Shown piece after piece: positions 23,743 to 34,530 of a DNA stretch of 64,000 bases (positions are counted from its first letter, which is position 1; each line of letters begins with the position of its first letter). Both the position numbers and the translations under genes were made by a program. The stretch is taken from contig NBAY01000008.1 in assembly GCA_002794775.1 (NCBI GenBank), forward strand, positions 310,001 through 374,000. The letters are read 5' to 3'. The notes beneath the pieces are model-generated. The model was given only the letters and a program-made list of their open reading frames with translations, was not told the origin of the DNA and did no database searches. The DNA is from Porodaedalea pini (taxonomy: Eukaryota > Basidiomycota > Agaricomycetes > Hymenochaetales > Hymenochaetaceae).

Positions 23743-26700
23743 TTATGCCTTTTGCACTGCATCTTTATCACGCCTCATCTTATAGAAGTCAGAGAATGAA
23801 AGGCGTATGCCAAGGTACTTGCAATCCAGGTCCGGATGAGCGGCAAGCGAGAGAACAAGTGCTTGCACGTTCTCTGAGAACGACGTCGCGTACTCGCGAG
23901 TCCGCTGCAGGATGCGCGGAAGCGCCTTCCTGGCCTCTTCGTAGCTTTTCTTTGTCCGAGGATCCACGTAGAGTCCCTGAAAACATGACGATGGTGAGTA
24001 GGTGGGTCATAAACTCAAAAACAAATGCGCATAATATACCCTTCCTGCATCGTGCTGTTCGCTTTCTTGACGAGCGTGTTCTGCCAAAGTGAAATTGTAA
24101 AGGTCATCCTTTCGACGCAGCCCGATTTAGTAACGGCTCGAGTATGATGGAGTAGGCAAGGACATACCATGGCGGAGCGAAATTGTATTATGATCTCGAA
24201 CAGTCCACGCATCTTAAGCAGGAGATTTTCCTGCAAGCACAACTAAGTCGGAAAAGGCTCACAATATGGGGTTTCGACTCACTTCTTTACCGCTCTTTGG
24301 ATAGTAAAGGTGCACTTTCTTGTCGACTGCATCGACATAGCTTCTATGCGCGGATATGAGCGCGTCGAGACCACCTTCCTTCTTATGGATGAACTCGGTG
24401 AGTTTCTTCCACTGGCACTCAATCACCTCGAGATGACAGTATGCTTGCACCTGTCGTACAAAATGAATCATCTCGCCCATTGCGAGCCGGACTTGGTGCC
24501 ATTCAATATTCAACTCTACAATAAGACTCGGTGTGAGCAAAAACAATCGTACGGATCAGTACAGGACACGGTACTTACCTTGAACACGTAGCACCGTTCT
24601 CGCTCCTCCAGCGACACGCATCCATCCGGTCGATAGGGCGCCTTCTACTCGTTTCATCTTCCACAGGTGACCAAATACCCTCAGATACTTGATCATTGTG
24701 TCCGAATCAAGAACGGTGTCAATCGGTGCGTCAACTTTGTACTCGAGCGTGAAAACATCCCATCCAATCTCGCCATGCGTATACTCAAGCATGCGCGCGT
24801 CGAGCCGGCGGAGAACATCGGGTGGATCGTTCTGCGCGTTTGTCGAGCGAATGGCCTCCTCAAGTTTAGCTGTCAGATTGTGCCTATATAGCGTGTTTGC
24901 AGGACGAGATAAATGCGGACTAATTATTCCGATTAGCTCAATGCGAAGGTATATCGAGCGGATCTCTTTACCCCAGCGAGTCCATCAATGAATCCGCGAA
25001 GTCACCATGACCAAGGAACATGTAATTCTTCAATGCCTTCATGTGTACCAATAGTCTGAATTTCTCGAAGAACACATCGAAAAGCCTCTGGCTAGCGATC
25101 GAGTACGCTGAGTCAATCGAATGCTCAAGGCCTACGATATCGCTGTACTGTAAAGCTAAGAGGATGTCAAAGCAAGAAGCAATACCTGCGAAAACGTCTC
25201 TCACTGCCGCTAGTCGTTCCAAGTTTTTCCCGCGTCGCGATCCAGTCACTGTCATGGCAGCTATAGCGAATGAAATTCAGACTCTTTCCTGTTGAGAATA
25301 TCTGAGCTCGGTGCATCAGTTTTCAAAGCAATCTCAGAGGAACTGGCTCTCCACCTTCCTGCCAAAGTCTTCACCAACAAATGCAGGCAACATCTCTTTT
25401 CGGAAGATGTACTTGCTTTCCCAGAGGCGAAGCCCGCCTTGATACTCGCCTGAAATGTCATCGTTGTCTCCAGCGAAGCCTTCGTCGGCAGTCGACACTC
25501 CGTTCTGAACACCTGGCGGCTGGATGAATTGAACGTTTGCTAGTTCGGGGTCGATGTGGACGAAGAATTCAGAGAAGGGATCGTAAAGTTCTCCGGAGAA
25601 CAACCATTTGTGAAGCATTGCAAAGAAAGGCTTGGATACCTACCGACCAAATCAGATACGATTGTATTTTTATTGTGCAATCTGTTAGACCTACCTCTTC
25701 CAAAAGCTCATCAGTGACCTTACGAACAAAGGGGTCACCGTTCTCGGTGTAACTGTGTATGAGGTTGACAAGGGCTCCCCCGCTAACGTCCCGACATCCT
25801 TCGACGCAGGCACTCATCATGCGAAGCCGGAGCCTCCAGTCATCGATCCACACCTCAAGGCGCTTCAGCGTCAGCCCTGAATTCTCTACCGTAGTGTTCT
25901 CCCCGTCTCTTCCCTCGCTTCTTTTAGACAAATGCATCTGGGACTCCAGCACAGCTATGAGACGGTAATATTCCGTGAGCTGGGATTCAAGGTAATGACA
26001 TAGGCTCTGTTCGATCATGCCAACTCCGCCTTTGCCTTCTCGTTGGCGGATAAACGTTGCGACACGCGTATACAGATGTCCGAGTTCCGCTAGCCTATGG
26101 ATGAGCGTGCGATTGGGAGCTGAGATAACGCATTGCTTTGAAGATATGAATTGCGAGCCGGACGGACAGCTAGAGGTTCACTCACAGGATCATCGCTAAA
26201 GACAAGCCTCGAGTCCAGCTCCTCCCCCCCTCCTTCAACAAGCTTTACGTACTTCCCTGATATGCCCTGCAATATGTACAATGCGTCTCGGAGCAGCGGC
26301 TCCTCTGACAATTGCGGCCGGCCTATCTTCGAGCGGTATTTGCGAAGTATTTCAGCCTTCGACTTGCCCGTGGGCTTTTTCGAATGGCCGTTCTCATCCG
26401 GCGGGGGCGTCGCGCGCCGTGGTGGTTTAGTTTCTCGCTGAGCAGCTAAGGATGGTAGGAAAGCAGGACCGGAACTTGTTGATGGCGTTGATGAAGCCAA
26501 GGAATGCAGGAACTGCACCGCGGCGTGTTTCCTCAAAAGAACGGGCTGGTAAAAATCAACATAGAATTTCGGATGATTAAACAGATCGGCTCTACCTGAT
26601 CCAAAAGCCTTGAAAGCAGGTGCGTAAAACGAAGCGTAGACGTGCTGGTCTGCGAGTGCTGAGCCACTACAACATTTCCATGAGTCCTCACATTGAGCAA

Positions 26701-26965
26701 TTGCAAATGTTCTGCTCACAATGGCGTTTCACAAGATCCGTCAAGTGTGAGATGTCTGGCTCTCGATTCTGGTTGGCACGGCTGAGTGGTTCGTTTCAAG
26801 TCAGGTGCGCGTTGACGACTCCGGGCTAAGCAGTTCTCACCTCGACAGCACATCCTGGCAATGTGCAACAAGCTCTTCTCTAAGTTTTTCGCTTTGCCGG
26901 CTCTCTGGCACGACATTCTGCACGAGCTGAAGCAGCGTGCTTAAATTTGCCTGTGATGAAGGCAT
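23743..26965 (-). CDS. Gamma-tubulin complex component 3 (GCP3/Spc98/Alp6)
   Basis: A core subunit of the gamma-tubulin complex that nucleates microtubules at the spindle pole body. The start ATG 26963-26965 begins MPSSQANLSTLLQLVQNVVP. The GCP N-terminal grip domain shows LLRDALYILQGISGKYVKL and, later, LHKWLFSGELYDPFSEFFV and LWESKYIFRKEMLPAFV. The C-terminal grip domain, which binds gamma-tubulin, shows LHMKALKNYMFLGHGDFADS in outline, then FTLEYKVDAPIDTVLD, IKYLRVFGHLWKMKRVEGAL, FVRQVQAYCHLEVIECQWKK and HRSYVDA. The last exon ends YKMRRDKDAVQKA. There are many short introns. The Pro/Ser-rich segment after the leader is common in fungal members. The order GKYVKL, LYDPFSEFF, LFGHLWK distinguishes it from GCP2. 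Confidence 0.9.
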
Positions 26966-27396
26966 GGCCGGAGACGAAAACGCGCACAAGTTCGATCGCG
27001 GCGCGACGCGACGCGCCTCTTAGTTCAATTTGGTAGTATCACAAGAAACCTGTACTGTACGTTGTATGTGTGGGAGCATTATATGCCATTAGATAATTTT
27101 ACAGATTACCGGAGGCTATGGCATCAGTGAAAACACGGATAGTAGTGCTACAGGAGGCTATGCAAGAAATGAGCATGAGACAAATAGTGCAAAGGACGTA
27201 CAAAAACATGCGGCGATGTAGAAATGATAGATGAAACCGTAGCGGACAGTGTACGTGAAAACAACAAACCCTAGGCGTTAAAAATAAGTTAGGGGTAAGA
27301 AGATGAGATCCTGGAGATACTATGCGAAAGGCATCCTCCTTCGGTCCGAGTATTGAGAATACAGAGCCATGTTCCCAACATCAGTCCACTTGGCAT
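26966..27396. other. Intergenic region between GCP3 and the small membrane protein
   Basis: About 430 bp holding the GCP3 promoter (its start codon is at 26965) and the 3' end of the next minus-strand gene. A short AT-rich section lies near 27040-27120. No other gene or repeat is seen. Confidence 0.5.
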
Positions 27397-28196
27397 TCAC
27401 CGTGGAAGGCTAGTAACCCTAGGAGGTGCATGCATAACGGCTTCCTCGTACTTCGGCACATGTTGGTAAGCTGGAGCAGGGTAGACAAACGATGCCCTTC
27501 GCAGCAGATCGTTCTCGCACAAACGCGTCTCCTCTAACTCCGCGAGCTCCCTCTCGAGGTTGTACCGGTCAATATGATCCGAAACAAGATCACGTCGAGG
27601 AGTGTGATAGTAGCTTTGCACACTGCGCCCAAAGAGAATCAGAACACCCACTCCCGCTAACCCTCCTAAGACCTTGAAAATAATGGCTATGAGACTTTGG
27701 CGCCCTCCGTTCCCACGTCGCTTGGGTTGATGATACTGTTCGTCGGTGGCTGCGTTCATCTGAATATGAAGTGGGCGCAAGGAGGAAAGGGGCAAAGCGG
27801 TAGGCCGCATTTGGTTGGCTACGGTCACCTGCGAGCGCAAAGATGTGATGGGAGACGGACTGTGCATCATGCTGGGCAAAAGAGATGAAGCCGAAGCCGA
27901 AGGCAGAGGAGAGTCTGAAAGTGTTTGGGGGGTTCTGGCGTCCATAAGCTTCGACGGTGTGGCAAGTTCATGCGCTATCGAGCTAATTGACAAAGTGGGA
28001 ACATAGGTCTGGTCATCTCCAGGTGCGGATTCATATGACATCCGGCTCTGACTTGATGTGTAGACTTGCGGCGTTGCTGAACTATGAAACGATCGAGCAT
28101 TGAGCGCCAAGTTTGAGGCTTGGGTCTAAAGAATACGCACCATTGGTATGAAGCTCCGATAAACGTGAAAAAGATGGCTAGCGCTCGACAGTGCAT
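27397..28196 (-). CDS. Fungal single-pass membrane protein of unknown function
   Basis: Two exons. The first (start 28194-28196) encodes a signal peptide, MHCRALAIFFTFIGASYQ. An intron of about 60 bp joins it to a Ser/Thr/Pro-rich stretch of about 110 residues (ATPQVYTSSQSRMSYES and onward), which looks extracellular and able to carry O-glycans. A basic patch RRGNGGRQ precedes one membrane segment (LIAIIFKVLGGLAGVGVLIL) and then a charged, probably cytosolic tail of about 75 residues. The stop is at 27397-27399. No family motif is recognised. The layout, signal plus mucin-like stalk plus one helix, is that of a type I surface protein. Coding is supported by the clean intron and consistent composition. 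Confidence 0.65.
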
Positions 28197-28781
28197 TACT
28201 CAGTAGACAGTCTTCGGAGGCCCAATGTGTGTATGTCTGAGAGGGACGGGACCATTGAACTTGCAATGCGACTAGCATGTTTTATATAACAGCATTCAAT
28301 TTCTCTTTATAGCACAATCGAAGCCGCAGCGGGATGCATCGCCTGCTCGGCTACGTTCTTCCGCAGGTCGTTTTCAACTCTAACGGGATTTCAAAGTTCT
28401 CACCCCGATTTGCTCGATGAATAGAGCAGTGCGAGTGGAGATATGCGCCAAGGCTGGCGCGCATTTCAATCGGGCTCATGGTGGGCGGTTTTTGATAGTC
28501 GAAGTTGCGTGTGTTGTCCGGGCGTTGTGTGAAAAAACAATTCGGTTGTGGCATTGTTTGAACCGCGCATGCGCAGCAACGAGGAGCGACGAAGGACAGC
28601 CAATTTGGAATGTCACTACATTGTAAGGTCACGGCATGGGGCTAGACAACCCTAGCCTTTGCTCCTTCTCATAGAGCAGCATATAGAGTCAACTAGATGA
28701 CCGTAGGGACACGTTTTGAGAGGTTGCAAGAGAAATGGCCAAGTTTAAGCCGTCGAGCGCGGAGTCTAAATATTTCGCTGT
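28197..28781. other. Intergenic region left of the pogo transposon
   Basis: About 585 bp, probably holding the promoter of the membrane-protein gene. Open frames are short and without motifs. It ends at the TA duplication of the pogo element. Confidence 0.5.
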
Positions 28782-28783
28782 TA

Positions 28784-28809
28784 CAGACATTCACGCGTCC
28801 TTTAAACAC
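28784..28809 (+). repeat. Left terminal inverted repeat of the pogo element
   Basis: Reads CAGACATTCACGCGTCCTTT and six further bases. It is the exact reverse complement of 31764-31789, and the TA duplication lies immediately outside. Confidence 0.92.
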
Positions 28810-29021
28810 TAACTTCATCTTCCCTCGGAACACTTTAAAAACACACTTGAAAAAAAAATAACTTGAGAATTAAAGAGTATACTACTGATAGTATTAGCTG
28901 AATTTTTTTTACGGCTCTAAGTGTGCAGAAAAAATTAATATGAGAGTAAGAAGAAGCTAGGGGTTTTGTCACGAATTCAAATCCTTTGATCAGTGTGTGT
29001 GACAGTGTCACGCGCGTCGTA

Positions 29022-31285
29022 TCAACCACTCTCGTCGTCGTCGTCTGCGTCCTCTGTGTCCTCTCCTTGCCTGTTCCACCTGTCCCGTACCTGCTTTTTT
29101 GTCAAACGAGCTGGCTTTGGGTCCCAGTAGGCCTTGGGCAACCCTTCTTCCTCCCAGCGCCCACATTGTGCTTGCCATCTGGCAACTTCCAACTCGTGGT
29201 TGGCCTTTACCCGCTGCCATTCCCTATCAATTGCATCATCCAACTCCTTCCTCCTCTGTGTCTCTTTCCTGCGTGCTTCTGCTGCAATGGCCTCCCTCTC
29301 CTTCTCCTCCTTTCTCTCTCTCAGCTGACCTCTGATCTGCTGCGATGTGAAGATCTTGGCCATCCCATCATCACTGATCCGTAAGTTCTGTGTCGTCTTC
29401 GCCTTCTCCTTCTCATTTAGTGCAACCTGTAGCTTCGCGTTATGAAGGCTAGCAAGGACAAGCTGTGCCTGGGCAGCCTCAGCAATGCTCTGATTGATCT
29501 GGATGTGACTGCGTGCCCGGATGAAGTTATCTGTGAGCTCCATAACGTCGTCTTCAGACTCCTTCAGTGTCAACCGTGCCAGAGACTGATTAATTTGTTC
29601 CCAGTTAGGCTCTCCAAGGCTCGGTGGGACCCTCTCTAAGACAGGTTGTGGAATGGACTGCGATGAGATGAGCTTTTCCTTTGACACAAGAAAACTCCCT
29701 GATTTAGACACCGACAGTGATGCACACATTGACCGCATGCGTTTCGTGGGTGAAAAGAGTGATGGATCAATGGCAGGATCGATCGCATACTGTGCTGGCT
29801 GTAGATCTGGTGTAATAATACCACTGCCATGAGAACTGCTGTCTGGTTGGTTTGTGTGATCCATGGATGACGAAATTGCGCATGGGGCCATAAGGTGTGT
29901 TGATCTGTCAAGATCAAAACTTGTAGGCTGCTGATAGTGATAAACTGCCATCACACGACAAACAGGTGTAGAGAGAGGTAGTGGAAAGGAGAACTGGGTT
30001 GACGAAACCTCACTTGGCTTCATCTGTTCTGGTGAGATTACGTTCCGATCAAATGGATGAACTCCAGTGACTCGAAATGCAGCTTTCACTGTCTGTGAAT
30101 CAAAGGCAAGTAAGAATGCCCGTCCAAATAGCTCTAGAAAATCCTGTTTGCCAACAGAGCGTAGTGTGCGCGATTCAAATTCATCAATTATTCCATGCCA
30201 GATCTGTTTCATCTTTGCGAAACAGACCACGTCAAGACCCTGTAGAGCATGCGTACAGTGGGGTGGATACCCAAGGATGACAACATTGTGCTCCACGGCT
30301 GCTTCAAGGAGTTCAAGAGAGTAATGCGACTTATGGCCATCAAGAATTAGAACTCGGGTACGTCCTCCAGCCTGTCCTCTTGTATCCGGTTCAAAGTGGT
30401 TGACAAACCAATCCAGTGCTATTTCGCTGTCTGTCCAACCATTTGGTGATCTCGCAATCCTGTAGTTCATGTTAGTATTTAATCAGAGCTCATGAAGAAC
30501 TTTGAAACTAACCTCGCATCGGCAATATTGTTCTCCGTCCACCTCGACCAGATACTCTGACCCTTGAAAATAACAACCGGCTTCGTATATGTACCATTTC
30601 CACAGATGGTGACTATTGCAGTTACGTTTTCACGGTTTCCACCACCTCGCTTGTGCTGCATCCGTTTGGTTCGAGCTGTAACAACACGTACAACACCGTC
30701 ATTTGCTGGAGGGAAACCACTTTCATCCATTGCGTATATCTGCCCTGGTAAGATGCCCTTCCTTGTGATCTCATTTTCAACAATATCAAACCAGTTGCTG
30801 ACTGCAGCTGGGTTGAGACAGTCTGCTCGTTGTGTGTCCAGATGCGTACTCCAGCAGGTCTTGAGCTCCTTATGATGCCGATCAAGGAACCGTTGAACAA
30901 AATTCAAACCAACAGGCTGGTAGTCCTGCCCATGACGAGCCTCTAAAAGGCAGTTTGCTGCTCGTCAGATGTCGGTATGTGTAAATGGGCAGCTGCGATC
31001 AGATGATATATGGATGAGCTTGGTAAGCTGCCTCTCGTCCTCCTCGGAAAGCTTTTGCTTGGTTGTATTGAATGTCTGAATAGACTGGTGGCCAGCTGCA
31101 CGGTTTTGCAAAGTCCCAGCTGTAATGCCCTCAAACATCTCTGCAATTTTTCGAAGGCCTTGACGTTGCTTCATTGGCTTCCTTTGCTCTGCCCGATATG
31201 CCTCAACAGCCCTAGCCATGTTTTCCTCCAGTTTTTCTCGCCCCTTCCTCCTCTGTAAAGTCTTAGATAGGGCATGTCTGACCAT
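29022..31285 (-). pseudogene. Pogo-family transposase with an in-frame stop
   Basis: Encodes the transposase of the surrounding element. The start at 31283-31285 gives a basic N-terminus (LSKTLQRRKGREKLEENM) and helix-turn-helix regions (GLRKIAEMFEGITAGTLQNR; LSEEDERQLTKLI). The catalytic domain shows three acidic sites in the usual places: IYAMDESGFPP, VLILDGHKSHYS and HALQGLDVVCF. A normal GT-AG intron near 30465-30520 joins the two halves of the DDE domain. The C-terminal tail is coiled-coil-like and charged, ending in an acidic run. A TGA at 30965-30967 interrupts the frame between the HTH region and the DDE domain; the same frame stays open and conserved on both sides, so a change from CGA is likely. 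Confidence 0.82.
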
Positions 31286-31763
31286 TAGAGTTATGCTGAG
31301 TAGAAAGGATGAAGGATGATGAGCGTAAAGTGAGAAAAAAGGTGAGATTTTAGCGACATGAAGCGACATGAAGCGAGACGAAGGTTTAGATTATGTAAGC
31401 AACACACCTTTGGCTGTCACGCTTTGAGCCCTCATTAAAGTCTTTGGCCTCTATAATTTTAAATACATCATTATCCACTAAAAAAACTAACATATATGCA
31501 GAATAGATGCTACAGAATCAGACTGTGTGCTCCATAGGTGAATTGACTGATGAATATTTGTACAGGAAATTTTGCACAATGCATGTCATGCAAACTTCTC
31601 GCAAATTTGGTCACTTTTGGATTTATTTTAAATCAACCCCTGGGCCGATTTTACTGAAAATTTGCAGGCACATAGCTTCAATATGTTCAAATCATATTTA
31701 ATTTTTATAAGGGTATAAGTGTGGAAGAACCGGAGATAATATGCAGTGTTCAAAGGAACAGTG

Positions 31764-31789
31764 GTGTTTAAAGGACGCGTGAATGTCTG
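31764..31789 (-). repeat. Right terminal inverted repeat of the pogo element
   Basis: Perfect 26-bp inverted partner of 28784-28809, followed by TA at 31790-31791. Confidence 0.92.
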
Positions 31790-31791
31790 TA

Positions 31792-32193
31792 CTGTACTTG
31801 TAAGTAATAACATTCCGAGTCGGTCGTGGCCCTGAATGGCGTACAAGCCCTATACGGGCTTCTCTTCGTCAACTTTTGCTTCAACATCGCACTTCAGCTA
31901 TTGCCACTAGTATTGACGGACGCATACATGCAAACAATTATGTCCCACAGCTCGAAAATGCGATGCGAAAACGATGTCAAGGGCGAAACGAAGGATAGTC
32001 ATGTGTATATGCAGTTAAGCACCTGAAATAGCGTAGATTCGCACGGTCCGACATGGCTTACCCACCCGGGGAGGACTTAGCAAGCTGACCACCGACATCA
32101 TCCACAGTTAAGTCAAAGAGCGCTTTCAGCGCACCCTCTCTCTTTCTCTCAAAGCAAACCCGAGCACATCGCTGTGCTGCTGTCTGACCAGCG
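31792..32193. promoter_or_regulatory. Upstream region of the GTP cyclohydrolase II gene
   Basis: About 400 bp between the right end of the pogo element and the riboflavin gene start, so it should contain that gene's promoter. CT-rich sequence lies just before the start near 32130-32160. No FMN riboswitch is recognised. Confidence 0.4.
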
Positions 32194-33810
32194 ATGTCCT
32201 CTGCTACCTCTGCCCCGCGCACTCCTCCCGATCCATTCGTCGACAATGCCGTCAAGGTTGCCCTCAACCTTCCTGCTCTTGACGCTCTTAACGAGGTTCC
32301 CGCTGTCGGGGAGTACCGTCCTGACGTCAATGGAGAAGGGGTCAGCGCATCTATCGAGGAAATCTCAGAGAATAAACGGAAGGATGCTGCGCTGGATCCA
32401 TTACTTTTAGCGGCCGCTATCGCATCTGGACCGCACATTTCACGGCACCACTATCACCACTCTTTCTTTCCGAGTGCTGAAGATGTAGAAGCTCATAGTT
32501 GGGAATGGTCGGACGGGCAGAGGATTGTGAGCCGACAGGTACCAAGGAGCGTTCGACTTGGAAGTCACTCCGAGTCATCATCTGTGGGAGAATGCTCTTC
32601 CCGCTCGTCCTCTGCCTCGCCGTATCTGAAGCCGACCGATGTTGATGGAAAGGATGCGCTATTTTCACCACTGGTCATTTTTCAGGCCAGTTCTGCTACA
32701 CCATCCGATATATTGTCGTCGCCCACTTCGACCCACTCTTCGGAGTTAATCGGCACTGAAGACAGCGTTGCTTTGACTTCTGCGGTTACTCATTCGACAG
32801 TGAGCATTGGCGATGTCCAGGTCAAGTGCTTGGTACGCACTCGCGTGCCGACTCCTCACGGAGAGGTTTTTCTCCATTTGTACCACAACAATCAGGACAA
32901 CAAGGAACATCTTGCAATCGTCGTTGACCCGGCGCAGCTTGATCTCAGCAATGACGCTCGTCCGCACACGCCGTACATTCGCAGCAAGACTTTGGATGCT
33001 GTTTGGCACGATGGCGAAACTCCAATGGAGCGTGTCACCCGGGGTGCTTATGTTGGACGGCTCAGTGAGGCTGGTTTCACAGTTTCGGCCCCGTCTGATT
33101 TGGCCTTGAAATCTTCGAGTGCTTTGATCCCCGCTCCGCTTGTGCGCATACACAGCGAGTGCTTTACAGGCGAAACAATCGGCAGTATGCGTTGCGATTG
33201 CGGGGAGCAATTGGACGAAGCTCTCCGGCGCATCTCACAGCCTATCGCGTTCACGGACCACATGACTGGCGAACAGATGACCATTCCGGGACGCGGTGCG
33301 GTAATCTACATGCGTCAGGAGGGCCGTGGAATTGGACTGCTTTCCAAGCTTCGGGCGTACAATTTGCAGGATCTGGGTCACGACACCGTTCAGGCGAACT
33401 TGCTCCTTGGTCACGGTGCTGACGAGCGTGGCTATGAGGTCGCCGCCGCAATCATGCATGACCTCGGGCTCGGCGTCGGCGACGCGCAGTCAGGCGAGGG
33501 CGTGCGTCTACTGACAAACAACCCGGACAAGGTGGAAAAGCTCGAGAGGTCAGGCGTACGCGTTTCTGAGCAGGTGTCGATGGTACCGCGCTCGTGGCAA
33601 TGCCAGGCGGAAGGCGTTACGAAGGAGGATGGGGTGGATATTAGTGTATCGTTGCCCGACGATGCGGCGGCGCGTCTGCGCTCGGCAGGTGCGACGTTGA
33701 TCGGGGCGGGTGCGACGCACGGGCCGGAGCTCGAGAAATATTTGCGTACAAAGGTACTCAGGATGGGACATATGCTGTCATTGCCCTCTTCTGAGGCCAT
33801 GCGCGAATAA
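32194..33810 (+). CDS. RIB1: GTP cyclohydrolase II (riboflavin biosynthesis)
   Basis: The first committed enzyme of riboflavin synthesis, opening GTP with loss of formate and pyrophosphate. A single exon of 538 residues. The first 230 or so residues are a Ser/Pro-rich fungal extension. The catalytic domain begins near VPTPHGEVFLHLY. The zinc-binding cysteines are in RIHSECFTGETIGSMRCDCG, and the GTP-binding part shows AVIYMRQEGRGIGLLSKLRA, YNLQDLGHDTVQAN, LLGHGADERGYEVAAAI and RLLTNNPDKVEKLERSGV. All key residues seem present. The tail of about 80 residues is longer than in bacteria, as in other basidiomycetes. No introns, unlike its neighbours. High confidence. Confidence 0.95.
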   Translation: MSSATSAPRTPPDPFVDNAVKVALNLPALDALNEVPAVGEYRPDVNGEGVSASIEEISENKRKDAALDPLLLAAAIASGPHISRHHYHHSFFPSAEDVEAHSWEWSDGQRIVSRQVPRSVRLGSHSESSSVGECSSRSSSASPYLKPTDVDGKDALFSPLVIFQASSATPSDILSSPTSTHSSELIGTEDSVALTSAVTHSTVSIGDVQVKCLVRTRVPTPHGEVFLHLYHNNQDNKEHLAIVVDPAQLDLSNDARPHTPYIRSKTLDAVWHDGETPMERVTRGAYVGRLSEAGFTVSAPSDLALKSSSALIPAPLVRIHSECFTGETIGSMRCDCGEQLDEALRRISQPIAFTDHMTGEQMTIPGRGAVIYMRQEGRGIGLLSKLRAYNLQDLGHDTVQANLLLGHGADERGYEVAAAIMHDLGLGVGDAQSGEGVRLLTNNPDKVEKLERSGVRVSEQVSMVPRSWQCQAEGVTKEDGVDISVSLPDDAAARLRSAGATLIGAGATHGPELEKYLRTKVLRMGHMLSLPSSEAMRE

Positions 33811-34530
33811 GGATCGAGCCTGGAGGTCGAGAGGAAATCTAACAGGTATATTTTATAAGTTGAATATATGTTGCTTGAATATCGTGCTTGTGGAAGGGCT
33901 GTTGAAATGATAGGACTTGTGTAATGGACTCGGCAGAGTGTGTGCTCACTGATGCATAAGGTTTATCTTTGCCATTAGAAAGGTAAAAATGATCGGCAGT
34001 AAATCTTGCGTTAGTCGAAAACGCAATTGACTACCTGTCCTCCTTCCCATTCTTTTCCACGAGTTTGATATCCTACCTCATGTCCTTCTCCTGATACATG
34101 TATGCATTCATACGTAGTATTTATGCAAGGATTAACAGTTTTCGGCAACGTGTGCTATAATCTCTTCACATCGATTTTTTCTAACCCCACACTCCGAGCC
34201 ACTGAAGGATTATAAGTAAGATAACGTAGACATATCTACTGCAAGCGTGGTGCACGTCAAAGAAGACCAATACTGAGCCCTGCTTAAGTCCGTCTTGGTG
34301 CCTAATGAAGGACAGACCTGATCCTTCTTTTGGTTCTGGAGCCAATTCGAACGGCAGCGTGTCTCCTTATCTTTTGTTGTGGGAGCGACAACTTCCGGGA
34401 CGCTGGATTTCAAATTGCATATAGGAACCCATTGTGTCGCATAGAAGCAATGCTAAAGAGTCTCCTTGTCCCCCCCTCCCTCTCTCTTCCTTGCCCCCTT
34501 GTCATCTTGTGCTAGACTTTCCCTCTTGCT
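33811..34530. other. Intergenic region between RIB1 and the permease
   Basis: About 720 bp in a tandem arrangement: the 3' end of the riboflavin gene and the permease promoter. A CT-rich tract at about 34468-34500 directly precedes the permease start. Nothing else is recognised. Confidence 0.5.

Larger units (their letters stand above)
28784..31789 (-). mobile_element. Pogo-type (Tc1/mariner superfamily) DNA transposon, full length
   Basis: A 3,006-bp cut-and-paste transposon. The ends are perfect 26-bp inverted repeats starting CAGACATTCACGCG, at 28784-28809 and 31764-31789. Each end abuts a TA dinucleotide (28782-28783 and 31790-31791), the target duplication expected of this superfamily. 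The single gene inside lies on the minus strand and encodes a transposase with an HTH region and a DDE domain. Between the inverted repeats and the gene are AT-rich subterminal stretches of about 240 bp (left) and 480 bp (right). The transposase has one in-frame stop, so this copy may be non-autonomous now, although the repeats look functional. Confidence 0.9.
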
